Below, piece by piece: positions 1 through 7,008 of a stretch of 20,115 bases of DNA. Made by a program: the position numbers and the translations under genes. Positions within the stretch are counted from its first letter, which is position 1. The number at the start of each line of letters is the position of its first letter. Under the pieces are notes generated by a model. It was not told the DNA's origin and did no database searches. It saw nothing but the letters and a program-made list of their open reading frames with translations. Origin of the DNA: a virus; the IMG/VR virus record IMGVR_UViG_3300021963_000831, positions 1-20,115 of that record. One strand, given 5' to 3'.

Positions 1-761
1 TGGTTAAAGTTACCTGGAGCGATATCTAATTCAATATCATTCCATAGCACAATAAATCTACCAAGAGTATTTGCAGGAACTAATCCGTCTTTTGCATAAG
101 ATCTCTTAGCGTATCCAAGCTCATCCTTTTCAAGACTGTTTTGATTTGTCATTTGTTCTACAAAACCAATAATCACAGCTTCAGAATCTTCAAAACGTTT
201 CAATTTATAAATGATGCCTTCTCTGAAAGTACCTCTGCCTTGTTTATAGGCAGCAATCGGGTTACGCATCATAATGCCTTCAAAACCCTGCTCAAGACAC
301 TTGCTTTCATACTCTAACAATTCTTCATAGTTAGAAACATCTACATGTTCTACAATAGAAACGTCAGGACGCATATAGTCTTTGATTATTATTTCTGCCA
401 TTTCTAAGCGTTCGTAAAATGGCTTAGACAGCACATCTGGATGCGTATAGTCAAAGACATGATAATGTAATTCGCCAGGCTTATCTTCTGACATTACATG
501 ACTTTGTGTTCTATTGTAAACATCAAAGTCTGTTGCATTGCCTTCAATAAGCTCTCCGTCAAGATCTCTTAAATACCAATACTGCTCTTGCACTTGAAGT
601 GAAGGTAGTATTTTTCCAGATCTAGACAGACATTTGCCAGCCTTCACGATGCATCTAATACCATCGTACTTCGGAGAGCACAGTAAAGGATAGTTAAGCT
701 TTTTAAAATAATCTGGAAAAGACTTTGGATCTTCCCCAGGTGCTAACAAAGGTTTAAACAT
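1..761 (-). CDS. ATP-dependent DNA ligase, T7 gp1.3-like (3' end outside window)
   Basis: Seals nicks in phage DNA through an enzyme-adenylate intermediate. The visible 253 residues cover the nucleotidyltransferase domain and the start of the OB fold. Motif I is KYDGIR with the catalytic lysine at residue 31, motif III is YHVFDY, motif IV is EGIMMR and motif V is YKLKRF, all in the usual order and spacing. The ATG at 761 lies inside the last codons of the preceding gene (8-nt overlap) and has AGAGGA just upstream, so translation is probably coupled. The C-terminus is cut by the window edge; T7 ligase is about 360 residues, so about a third is missing. In T7 the ligase is an early gene, whereas here it follows the replication cluster. 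Identification is firm from the motifs. Confidence 0.93.
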   Translation of the reverse strand, partial: MFKPLLAPGEDPKSFPDYFKKLNYPLLCSPKYDGIRCIVKAGKCLSRSGKILPSLQVQEQYWYLRDLDGELIEGNATDFDVYNRTQSHVMSEDKPGELHYHVFDYTHPDVLSKPFYERLEMAEIIIKDYMRPDVSIVEHVDVSNYEELLEYESKCLEQGFEGIMMRNPIAAYKQGRGTFREGIIYKLKRFEDSEAVIIGFVEQMTNQNSLEKDELGYAKRSYAKDGLVPANTLGRFIVLWNDIELDIAPGNFN

Positions 762-999
762 TAGACAAATCCTCTTCTAGTCTCTTTTTAAAGGTTTCTT
801 CCCCATCATCGCCTGATATGTACCAATCAACACGATGAATATAGACTTGAGCAATTTTTACATTTTTAATTGCCTCGTTTATCTTTTCTATAGCATATTC
901 TGATAACCCAAAGTCATCCGGCTTGCTAAGTAGATTTTCCATTTCATCTACAACACCGTTTAAACGTTCTTGCATATAATCAAAATGACCTCCACTCAT
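754..999 (-). CDS. Small conserved protein with MSGGHFDY start
   Basis: An 81-residue acidic protein of unknown function. It begins MSGGHFDY and ends with a segment containing DWYISGDDGEE, both hallmarks of a small family I recognise from phages and bacteria that has no assigned role. It looks soluble and helical, with no membrane segment or signal peptide. Its ATG overlaps the stop of the preceding gene (ATGA), and its own end overlaps the ligase start, so the three genes are translationally linked. It is clearly a real gene from this packing and from the family resemblance. I infer no function. Confidence 0.85.
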   Translation of the reverse strand: MSGGHFDYMQERLNGVVDEMENLLSKPDDFGLSEYAIEKINEAIKNVKIAQVYIHRVDWYISGDDGEETFKKRLEEDLSNV

Positions 1000-1376
1000 T
1001 TGTTAGTCTCCGAAAGGGTATTTTTGTGCATCTTAAGCTCTTTTTTAAGATCGCGGAAAGCTGTCCTAAACTGCTCAATGAGCACATCCTCGGCAATACT
1101 TTCTACATTAGATAGATCTTGGCCTTCATTGCACTCTTGATACATTTCTGTCAGACTGTCAATTATGTCACAAATAAATTTTTCAATGATATAGTCAGGA
1201 ACACCTATATCGCTGTCAATTCCAAACATATTAAGAATTTGTCTAAGTCTACTGTCAAAGCTGTCCATCTCGTTTCCTTTCCATTTGAATTTAACATGTC
1301 TTGCATCATAAAAGCCAGGATGTGTGCATTTTCCTTTTGTACACTCACAATATGGGCTACGGCAAGGTTTCTTCAA
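996..1376 (-). CDS. Hypothetical protein with Cys-rich N-terminus, probable TTG start
   Basis: Unknown function, about 126 residues. The N-terminus carries a compact cysteine cluster (CRSPYCECTKGKCTHPG) that could bind a metal ion; the rest is acidic and helical. I prefer the TTG at 1376 because AAAGGAG lies 5 nt before it. The in-frame ATG at 1391 has no ribosome binding site and falls inside a promoter-like repeat (1387-1410), so it may not even be transcribed in full. With the ATG the protein would be 131 residues. The stop overlaps the ATG of the next gene. A later start at the internal MDSFDSR (about residue 42 of the long form) would lose the cysteines and is less likely. Confidence 0.75.
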   Translation of the reverse strand: MKKPCRSPYCECTKGKCTHPGFYDARHVKFKWKGNEMDSFDSRLRQILNMFGIDSDIGVPDYIIEKFICDIIDSLTEMYQECNEGQDLSNVESIAEDVLIEQFRTAFRDLKKELKMHKNTLSETNK

Positions 1377-1386
1377 GTTGTCTCCT

Positions 1387-1410
1387 TTCATATAAGATAC
1401 TATTTTATCC
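1387..1410 (-). promoter_or_regulatory. Third, diverged copy of the CTTATATGA promoter-like element
   Basis: The minus strand reads AGTATCTTATATGAAAGGAG here. The 13-nt block AGTATCTTATATG is identical to the block in the two copies at 17369-17401 and 18047-18079, and AAAAT precedes it in all three (one base closer here). The outer GCGG block is missing. It lies in the 66-nt gap before the 996-1376 gene, a sensible promoter position. The GAAAG after TATAT could be the transcript start. It could drive the distal genes including ligase. The sigma70-like -10 of the other copies (TATGAT) is weaker here (TATGAA), which favours recognition by the phage polymerase. Confidence 0.45.
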
Positions 1411-1457
1411 TAAGATAATCTTTTGACTTCTGGATAAATTTCTCAATAATTGCCTTC

Positions 1458-1745
1458 TTAATCGTCTGTTCCACCGAAACTACCATAATCTTCATCTGTC
1501 CCAAAACCGGCAGATGCCAAGGCTGACCTTGCATCGCCATCCGAATCAACATCACGAGATGACTCAAAGAAATCTCCCATATCAGAGTCAAATTGTTGAA
1601 GTTGATTTATATTGTAAACAATATTCTTGACTAGTATTACATCAGGAATGTTTGTTTTTTCATTAATTCTATGCTTTACAATAAGCTCAATAAGCTCTTG
1701 CTGAAATAGCTCAAGTTCTATCTCGTCTTTTAATTTTAGCTTCAT
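1458..1745 (-). CDS. Hypothetical acidic protein
   Basis: A 95-residue protein I do not recognise. The first 50 residues are charged and probably helical (KLKDEIELELFQQELIELI). The last 40 are low-complexity and strongly acidic, rich in Asp, Ser and Gly, and probably disordered. The start has GGAG 6-7 nt upstream and follows the stop of the preceding gene by one base, consistent with coupled translation. A 63-codon reading frame overlaps it in another frame, but that frame has no start signal or family resemblance. The acidic tail could be a protein-protein or DNA-mimic segment; that is only a guess. Confidence 0.75.
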   Translation of the reverse strand: MKLKLKDEIELELFQQELIELIVKHRINEKTNIPDVILVKNIVYNINQLQQFDSDMGDFFESSRDVDSDGDARSALASAGFGTDEDYGSFGGTDD

Positions 1746-1746
1746 A

Positions 1747-2097
1747 TCAGCTCCATACTAAAGAAGTTTTAATTTCCTTACAGATCCTTGCAACTCTGTC
1801 TAGCCTTATCAAAAACCGCTTTGTGTAATCATCAGTAGTCTCCTTTTCAAGTTTATTTATTTTGGTAATAAATGCATCTAACTCATTTGTCTTGATTTCA
1901 CCACAAAGGTCTTCATTGTAGTTTCCAATAAACCTAAGCATAATGCCAGCATTGATATTAGACAAATTTATGTAAGGGAAAATCTGCTCAAGAAGCATCC
2001 TAGGATTGTATATAGGGTCTTCTGGCTCACTTAGATTATATGCCCTATTGGGCACTTCAAAATAGCCATTGCCAACTGGTTGAAATGTAACAGTCAT
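1747..2097 (-). CDS. Hypothetical protein
   Basis: A 116-residue soluble protein of unknown function with no motif I can name. The N-terminus (PVGNGYFEVPNRAYNLSEP) looks extended. The C-terminal half is helical and basic, with repeated Lys/Arg around KRFLIRLDRVARICKEIK. Its ATG shares a base with the stop of the upstream gene (TAATG), and AGGA lies about 8 nt ahead. It ends 1 nt before the next start. The packing makes it a real gene. I see no sign of truncation. Confidence 0.75.
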   Translation of the reverse strand: MTVTFQPVGNGYFEVPNRAYNLSEPEDPIYNPRMLLEQIFPYINLSNINAGIMLRFIGNYNEDLCGEIKTNELDAFITKINKLEKETTDDYTKRFLIRLDRVARICKEIKTSLVWS

Positions 2098-2291
2098 TAG
2101 CTTATCCTAAAAATTGCAACAGGAGGTGTTTCACGTTCTGCAACAGAGTGTGATTCTAATATATAAATTTTAGTCAATCTTGGTTGTGAAATTAAAAGTC
2201 TTTTTGCCTCTGCTTCAGCTTCTTCAACTGTCGCATGTTTCCTGGCAGGTGTCTGCTGACCTTCTGCATAAAGCATATAAAACTTACTCAT
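2097..2291 (-). CDS. Small conserved phage protein (AEGxxxPxxxHxTxxEAxxEA type)
   Basis: A 64-residue protein. The pattern of a short beta strand (KFYMLYAEGQQTPARKHAT), a helix rich in Glu/Ala (VEEAEAEAKRLL) and a second strand (TKIYILES) is one I recognise in many small phage proteins of unknown role. It is predicted to be a compact beta-alpha-beta fold. The gene lies just after a terminator, with AAGGA 5 nt before its ATG, so it may depend on read-through or on a nearby promoter that I cannot see. It is coupled to the next gene through TAATG. Confidence 0.8.
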   Translation of the reverse strand: MSKFYMLYAEGQQTPARKHATVEEAEAEAKRLLISQPRLTKIYILESHSVAERETPPVAIFRIS

Positions 2292-2301
2292 ATCGTCCTT
2301 T

Positions 2302-2333
2302 CAATTAAAAAGGCGAGGATTTAACCCCGCCTT
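2302..2333 (-). terminator. Rho-independent terminator after the replication cluster
   Basis: In the minus-strand RNA a 9-bp stem (AAGGCGGGG with CCTCGCCTT, one G-U pair) encloses a 6-nt loop and is followed by TTTTTAATTG. It lies directly after the stop at 2337, at the end of the replication-RNR gene run, and before the small distal genes. The G-U pair would be an A-C mismatch on the other strand, so the hairpin is built for minus-strand transcription. Confidence 0.85.
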
Positions 2334-2336
2334 ATT

Positions 2337-2579
2337 TTATCTATACTTCATTAGCTGTTCCATGATTGTGTTAAAATCAGAAACACCTAGATTTAATGCA
2401 TCTTGCAAAGAAACATCTTTATCATCAATTCTAACAGCAAGTGCGATCAACTTGGCAGCTCTCATAAACTCATTATCATCAGCTGCTAGAAGTAAATGTC
2501 CTAGTTTGATCTGATGAATAGCTGCAAAAGAGCCATCACTGAGCACTACTTCAGCCTTTTTAGCGGACTGGACATGCAC
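2337..2579 (-). CDS. Hypothetical protein overlapping the RNR end (chaperone-like pattern)
   Basis: About 80 residues, unknown. From about residue 8 it reads AEVVLSDGSFAAIHQIKLG, then a helical region and LGVSDFNTIMEQLMKYR. This 'strand-DG-strand, helices, D-F-N near the end' pattern resembles small tail assembly chaperones, but podoviruses do not normally need one, so I do not assign it. The start is uncertain. I chose GTG at 2579, which follows a GGAGGAGAGG tract by 12 nt and overlaps the RNR end by 20 nt. ATG at 2603 is in frame but has no ribosome binding site, and longer in-frame starts run deep into the RNR gene. A terminator follows immediately. Confidence 0.65.
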   Translation of the reverse strand: MHVQSAKKAEVVLSDGSFAAIHQIKLGHLLLAADDNEFMRAAKLIALAVRIDDKDVSLQDALNLGVSDFNTIMEQLMKYR

Positions 2580-4503
2580 CCGTTGAACATTCCTCTCCTC
2601 CATCGAAGTCGAGTTTTGCTGCGATGGAACTAATGACTTTTGTTTTTGAAACCAATTCATCATATTGTTCCTTTGTGATTTCTTCATAAGGCGCTTGTTT
2701 AAAGCCATGCTCAGAATGCAGAAGGAACGACAAACTCTTATGATTGTTCTTATAGTGCTTATTCAAATACTCTCTAATCTCTGGAATCTCTTCCTTGCGA
2801 TAATACACGGTACATGAAACACTATTATCAGACCAATTTTCTTGCAATCGCTTGATTTCACGAAGTTGATCTAAAGCTGTCATTTCACTGGCAAGCTTAG
2901 TTCCTTCTGGATATGAGAACGGGAAGGTTACAACAACAGTGTTGTAGTCTTCTGAGTTATCAAAGTTTCGAACGTACTCTACTGGATAGCCATTTTCTCT
3001 GCATGTATCAACAAGTGGATGACTTGCTGCGATACGGATTCTTCGATACATATACTGAGCATATGCAGGATGAATACCAGGTGTCACACCGGGAAGCAGC
3101 GAGAGAGTTCCAGACGGTTTAACAGTAGTAAGTTTAATAGAGCGATTAAAGTCATTCATTTCTGAATAACGATCGTCAAAGTCTCTAAGATATTCGTAAC
3201 CTTCAGACATCCAGCTGTTTTGCTCTTTTGTTGCTTGCAAAATACCTGTCAAACCAATACCCATACGCATATTCTTATGCACAATCCTTTCAGTCTCAGG
3301 ATGATGCGAAGGTAATGTTAATGAGTGTTTGTTTATTCGGTACAACAGCTCTAAAATATCAAGAAATTCTTCTTTTGACTCTACATTAGGTAAGAACACT
3401 TCAGCAAGACAGCATGTCTCATAGGGTGCTAATGACTGTTCAGCACATGGGTTGTAACCCATGACTTCAGGGTCAGGATAGCGTTCCTCATTCAAACGAC
3501 CTACTTTCCTAGACAGACGAAGATTAATCAAACCATATGGTTCACCCTTGCCCTCATAGCCATCCCAGAAGTACTCATGCAAATCTCTAATATCATCTAC
3601 AGCAACGCTGTTGTTTGACATTGCACGCCAAGAAGGAATACTTCCCATATCCCAACGCTTAGCTAGCAAATACTCAACATCGTCCGGATCACCGATTGCA
3701 ATTTGAGCAGATCTACGAACATTACCAGCCACAATGATATGGCCAATAATATTCATAATATCTAAGGCATCGATTGGTCTCAGCTTCTTTCCTCTACGCT
3801 TAACAAGAATCTCAGAGATCTTGCCAATACCCCAACACAGATCTTCTGGTCCAGAGGCTACACCACCAAAGCCTTTAATGGGCGTCCCTTTTCCACGAAT
3901 TGCTTGAGTAGAGTACGTGAAAGTACCTTTGTCTTTAGATTCAGACAAGAAAGCTGCTTTCAGCGTTTTGCCAAGAAACTTAACCCAACCTTCTCTTGAG
4001 TCAGGAATAATAAAATCTGCACCTCCATTGTCAAGTCTAGTAGGTGGTTTAAACCAGTCTCTAACAATTGGAAGCTTATCTACATGCTGGTGTTGAATGT
4101 TATAGCCAACACCTGCACCAAGAGCTAACATATCCATTGCCCAGCAGAAAGGGCGAATAGGATGATCTACAACAGTAAAGGCACAATTTTGTAAAGACGC
4201 TAAGCCAAGCCTGTCAACAGTTTGTGTACCAAGCTGCCAAAGGAATCGACCTGCTACAGAACACTTAAGGCTCAAGAAATATTCACGAAGACGATCTTCT
4301 TCCTCTTCAGTAAAGCCAACGTTAAGTTGATCTCTACAGGCTGTAATAACTCGCTCAACAGTGTCTTCGAATTCTTCTGTAGCATCAGTACCCTCTAATG
4401 GTCGTGCATACGTTCTTTTGTAAGTCAAATAGCCAACAGGTGACCACGGTGTCTGAATTTGATTCATTGTTACCCTTTTCTTGTTTGTTGAATCTGATTT
4501 CAT
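2560..4503 (-). CDS. Class II (adenosylcobalamin-dependent) ribonucleoside-triphosphate reductase, monomeric type
   Basis: Reduces ribonucleotides to deoxyribonucleotides by B12 radical chemistry, feeding phage DNA synthesis without oxygen dependence. Residues map onto the Lactobacillus leichmannii RTPR: C107 (LQNCAF) as C119, C353 and E355 (NPCAEQ) as the thiyl cysteine C408 and E410, C364 in ETCCLAE as C419, and the C-terminal shuttle pair C639/C644 (CSTGAC) with the same spacing as C731/C736. At 647 residues it is about 90 shorter than that enzyme, as in other phage versions. The ATG at 4503 overlaps the primase-helicase stop (ATGA). An in-frame ATG at 4467 with AAAAGGG upstream is an alternative start. 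No class I or glutaredoxin genes are nearby. Confidence 0.96.
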   Translation of the reverse strand: MKSDSTNKKRVTMNQIQTPWSPVGYLTYKRTYARPLEGTDATEEFEDTVERVITACRDQLNVGFTEEEEDRLREYFLSLKCSVAGRFLWQLGTQTVDRLGLASLQNCAFTVVDHPIRPFCWAMDMLALGAGVGYNIQHQHVDKLPIVRDWFKPPTRLDNGGADFIIPDSREGWVKFLGKTLKAAFLSESKDKGTFTYSTQAIRGKGTPIKGFGGVASGPEDLCWGIGKISEILVKRRGKKLRPIDALDIMNIIGHIIVAGNVRRSAQIAIGDPDDVEYLLAKRWDMGSIPSWRAMSNNSVAVDDIRDLHEYFWDGYEGKGEPYGLINLRLSRKVGRLNEERYPDPEVMGYNPCAEQSLAPYETCCLAEVFLPNVESKEEFLDILELLYRINKHSLTLPSHHPETERIVHKNMRMGIGLTGILQATKEQNSWMSEGYEYLRDFDDRYSEMNDFNRSIKLTTVKPSGTLSLLPGVTPGIHPAYAQYMYRRIRIAASHPLVDTCRENGYPVEYVRNFDNSEDYNTVVVTFPFSYPEGTKLASEMTALDQLREIKRLQENWSDNSVSCTVYYRKEEIPEIREYLNKHYKNNHKSLSFLLHSEHGFKQAPYEEITKEQYDELVSKTKVISSIAAKLDFDGGEECSTGACPVR

Positions 4504-6137
4504 AGTGATACAAAATCCTCCGATACATCTTCTTGAACACCGATTAGTCTACCTGTGTCATAAACATATCTAGCGCCTTTGACTGTACCTGTCAAACCAG
4601 TATGTCTTGATTTTAGAATACGCATTTTAATTGTATTCCTCTCAACTTCGTGATCTGCAGTTAAGTTTCTTGCAAAGGAAATTATATCAAACGAAATCTG
4701 CTTGATAGAGCCAGAGCCCCTAATATCATCAATAGACGGAAGTTTACCTTCTTCAAAAGATTTTCCACCACCTGGAGCTTTTCGTAAATGTGATACCAAG
4801 CCAATCCAGACAGGATGTCGTTTAACAAGTCTTAGCAAGTCATTCATTACTTTATCTTGCGCTTCATTACCTGTTAAGTTCTCAACACCCTCAGAGACTA
4901 GAATTGTAATATGATCGATAAATAAGTATTTGCATCCAATTAGACACATATACTCAAGTTGATCGACAATACTGCTATCATTAATAGAACCTTGATGATC
5001 AAGAAGAACAACTCGATCATCTCCAAAGACCTTGTCAAAACCTATTTTTAATTCATCTAATGGAATTTCTTCCTTAGCTGGATTCTTTTGTAGCACCATA
5101 CCTGCAAGTTTCCTAGCAGTCTCCGCAGGCGCTTCTTCAAGGCTAATTACGCCTATCTTATCTTTGGTGCTTTCTAGTAGATGCAGCATTATCTCTCGTA
5201 ATACAGTAGATTTGCCACTGCCAGTACCAGAAATAAACAAGGCAATCTCACCAGGACGCATACCCTTTAGCTTAGAATTTACACCATCTAAGCATCCAGG
5301 ATATGGAACTGATTCAATGCTATTGTAGCTTTGCAATGCTTCCCACAAGGCATCTTTGTTAATAATACCTGCAGGAACATATGCAGCAGCATCAAATACA
5401 CATTGTAGAAGACGGTTGCTATCAAATTTGACTAATACTTCATTTGGATCTTTACAAGGTAACTTAGCAATCTTTACCTTGTCAATGCCAATTATTTTAA
5501 TAGCTTCTTCAGTGGCCTTTTGTCCAGCCTCATCAGAATCTAAACACAAAACAACTTCATTAAAAGATCTTATCCACTCTCTGTTTTCAAGCAGTGACTT
5601 TGACATTACTGCAGACGACATGCCTACAACTGGATAAATTTTAGAATACTTATCAAGAGAAGCTTGTGCAATACTTAAGGCATCTATTTCGCCCTCAGTA
5701 ATTATAAGTCTTTTTCCACCGCCATTAAACTTTGATTGACCGAACAAACCGTTTGATTTGTTAAGCCATGAGAAGTCTTTCGGAAGTTTTCTAATTTTGT
5801 AAGACTTGTTGTTATCATACGGATAATAGTGAGTATCAATCTCTCCACTATCACTATACGAAACTTTTACATCAAAGAACTCAGTTACATTCTTTGTGAT
5901 TTTTCGTTCTTTAAAACCACGAACTGGAAGTTCTTTTATTTCTTCTACAGATATTTTAGGCTTGAAGAAATTAGGAGCCTTTTGATCTCGTTGTTCGATA
6001 ACTTCACCTTCTTGTTTTGGAAAGAATGATTGACACGAAAAACAGAAAGAAGTACCATCTTCATATATCTGTCTTGCATCATGCGATCCACACTCTTTAC
6101 TTAAGCATGGTTGATTTCTGACAACAATTTTACCCAT
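4500..6137 (-). CDS. Bifunctional DNA primase-helicase, T7 gp4-like
   Basis: Makes RNA primers and unwinds DNA at the fork. An N-terminal zinc motif (C11, C16, H19, C32, C35) is followed by a TOPRIM domain with TEGEID (E148) and LDSDEAG (D200, D202). The RecA-like helicase has Walker A GTGSGKST (304-311), Walker B YLFIDH (404-409), an SHLR motif near 449 and SRHTG near 510, whose arginine matches the T7 arginine finger. The C-terminus carries the acidic aromatic stretch EDVSEDF, similar in kind to the T7 gp4 tail that contacts the DNA polymerase. Length 545 compares with 566 in T7. Its ATG overlaps the end of a 57-codon membrane protein gene by 8 nt; its stop overlaps the RNR start. Confidence 0.97.
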   Translation of the reverse strand: MGKIVVRNQPCLSKECGSHDARQIYEDGTSFCFSCQSFFPKQEGEVIEQRDQKAPNFFKPKISVEEIKELPVRGFKERKITKNVTEFFDVKVSYSDSGEIDTHYYPYDNNKSYKIRKLPKDFSWLNKSNGLFGQSKFNGGGKRLIITEGEIDALSIAQASLDKYSKIYPVVGMSSAVMSKSLLENREWIRSFNEVVLCLDSDEAGQKATEEAIKIIGIDKVKIAKLPCKDPNEVLVKFDSNRLLQCVFDAAAYVPAGIINKDALWEALQSYNSIESVPYPGCLDGVNSKLKGMRPGEIALFISGTGSGKSTVLREIMLHLLESTKDKIGVISLEEAPAETARKLAGMVLQKNPAKEEIPLDELKIGFDKVFGDDRVVLLDHQGSINDSSIVDQLEYMCLIGCKYLFIDHITILVSEGVENLTGNEAQDKVMNDLLRLVKRHPVWIGLVSHLRKAPGGGKSFEEGKLPSIDDIRGSGSIKQISFDIISFARNLTADHEVERNTIKMRILKSRHTGLTGTVKGARYVYDTGRLIGVQEDVSEDFVSL

Positions 6138-6303
6138 TTTCTTTGAATAACGCAGCTAACAAAACAAAATTAACTGTCAGTATTGTTAGATCTGTGTTTG
6201 TAAACTCAGCCCTGCTGAACATTTCAAACGTAAGATAAATTAACAAACCAACAGCGCTTAAAGCTGAAAGTGCAGATATCCATTTAAATGCTTTAGCACG
6301 CAT
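6130..6303 (-). CDS. Small membrane protein (57 aa) between GIY-YIG nuclease and primase
   Basis: Unknown function. The sequence starts MRAKAFKWISALSALSAVG and has two hydrophobic segments, at about residues 8-27 and 40-53, separated by a short polar stretch with acidic residues, so it probably forms a two-pass inner-membrane hairpin. Its ATG shares one base with the stop of the nuclease gene (TAATG), GAGGAG lies 6 nt upstream, and its last bases overlap the primase-helicase start by 8 nt. These junctions make it convincing despite its size. A membrane protein inside a replication operon could anchor replication proteins or act as an exclusion factor; both are guesses. Confidence 0.8.
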   Translation of the reverse strand: MRAKAFKWISALSALSAVGLLIYLTFEMFSRAEFTNTDLTILTVNFVLLAALFKENG

Positions 6304-6800
6304 TATAACTCCTCAAATTTATGCCATTGAATTACCTTCTGAAGCCTATCCTTATGTCTCTGTGACACAGGCTCCTTTACGTTCCACGAAACTTTTTCAA
6401 TTAATGTATTGTACCATACATTACTTGTTGGAGCCTCTACAAGACAAAGAGTCCAAGTCTCTGCATAAGACAGCGTACCTTTTGTTTTATATTGCTCAAG
6501 ACAGATGAAATCAAATTCATCTTTAGGTCTGTGTTTAAACAATTCTTTTAGAACTTTTGAAGACGATGAGTATCGTCTCCAATCGGACTCTTTTCCTTTG
6601 TTTAATTTACCAGCACCATAGTAAGTTTTCTTACCAAGATACATTCGTTCAAGAACCTTATCTCGTATTACATAGATAAAGCCAACACCTTCTCCCATTT
6701 GTTCAGGAAAATGCCAGTGTCCATTATTGAACTTACTAATCCTCGCAGATGTAACCTTTTGGCCTGGATTCAAGCTTGGTAACGTACCTTCGAATTTCAT
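6303..6800 (-). CDS. Putative GIY-YIG endonuclease, SegE-like
   Basis: A 165-residue protein with the GIY-YIG core in variant form: GFIYV (about 39-43) and MYLGKK (about 53-58), followed by SDWRRYSSSSKVLKE and a conserved glutamate in SYAETWTL (about 113), with a late N (WYNTLI). I recognise this arrangement from the SegE-type GIY-YIG family of phages. It may cut DNA as a free-standing homing nuclease or process phage DNA. In T7 the corresponding region codes for the Holliday-junction resolvase gp3, which is missing here, so a replacement role is possible. The start at 6800 overlaps the previous gene by 65 nt; ribosome binding is weak (GGAA). The stop couples to the small membrane gene. Confidence 0.8.
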   Translation of the reverse strand: MKFEGTLPSLNPGQKVTSARISKFNNGHWHFPEQMGEGVGFIYVIRDKVLERMYLGKKTYYGAGKLNKGKESDWRRYSSSSKVLKELFKHRPKDEFDFICLEQYKTKGTLSYAETWTLCLVEAPTSNVWYNTLIEKVSWNVKEPVSQRHKDRLQKVIQWHKFEEL

Positions 6801-7008
6801 GTCGTCTATTCCATTTATTTTTAACTTGAATTAACATCTGAGGTTTATCTCCTTTACAATAGTTTCCAATTAAATAGGCTTCAGACATTTCTACAAAACA
6901 CTTTGAGCATTGTATTTTCCAATAACCATTGTCGCATACTCTGTCATCATGTTCTGAAATAGAAATGTCTTTGTTTCCACAAAATGGACACGGCTTTAGT
7001 TCATCCAT
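6736..7008 (-). CDS. Lar-like zinc-ribbon protein (restriction alleviation family)
   Basis: A 90-residue protein. It begins MDELKPCPFCGNKD, has a second CSKC pair near residue 35 and ends its core with KNKWNRR (about 63-69). This is the layout of the Lar-like family (two CxxC pairs and a final WNxR), named for restriction alleviation in the Rac prophage, though most phage members are untested. The ATG at 7008 has GAGGAG 6 nt upstream and overlaps the exonuclease end by 8 nt; a longer in-frame start at 7059 has no such signal. The last 22 residues (after WNRRHE) are translated from DNA that also codes for the start of the GIY-YIG protein. Confidence 0.82.
   Translation of the reverse strand: MDELKPCPFCGNKDISISEHDDRVCDNGYWKIQCSKCFVEMSEAYLIGNYCKGDKPQMLIQVKNKWNRRHEIRRYVTKLESRPKGYICED

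Noticed and set aside
1400-1591. 63-codon minus-strand frame inside the 1458-1745 gene region
   Set aside because: It overlaps a better gene in another frame, has no ribosome site, and its 3' end is a chance run through the gap before the promoter element.
2266-2291. ATGAGTA...TTATATG similarity to the promoter-like repeat at the start of the 2097-2291 gene
   Set aside because: Needs two inserted bases and is explained by the codons of MSKFYML.
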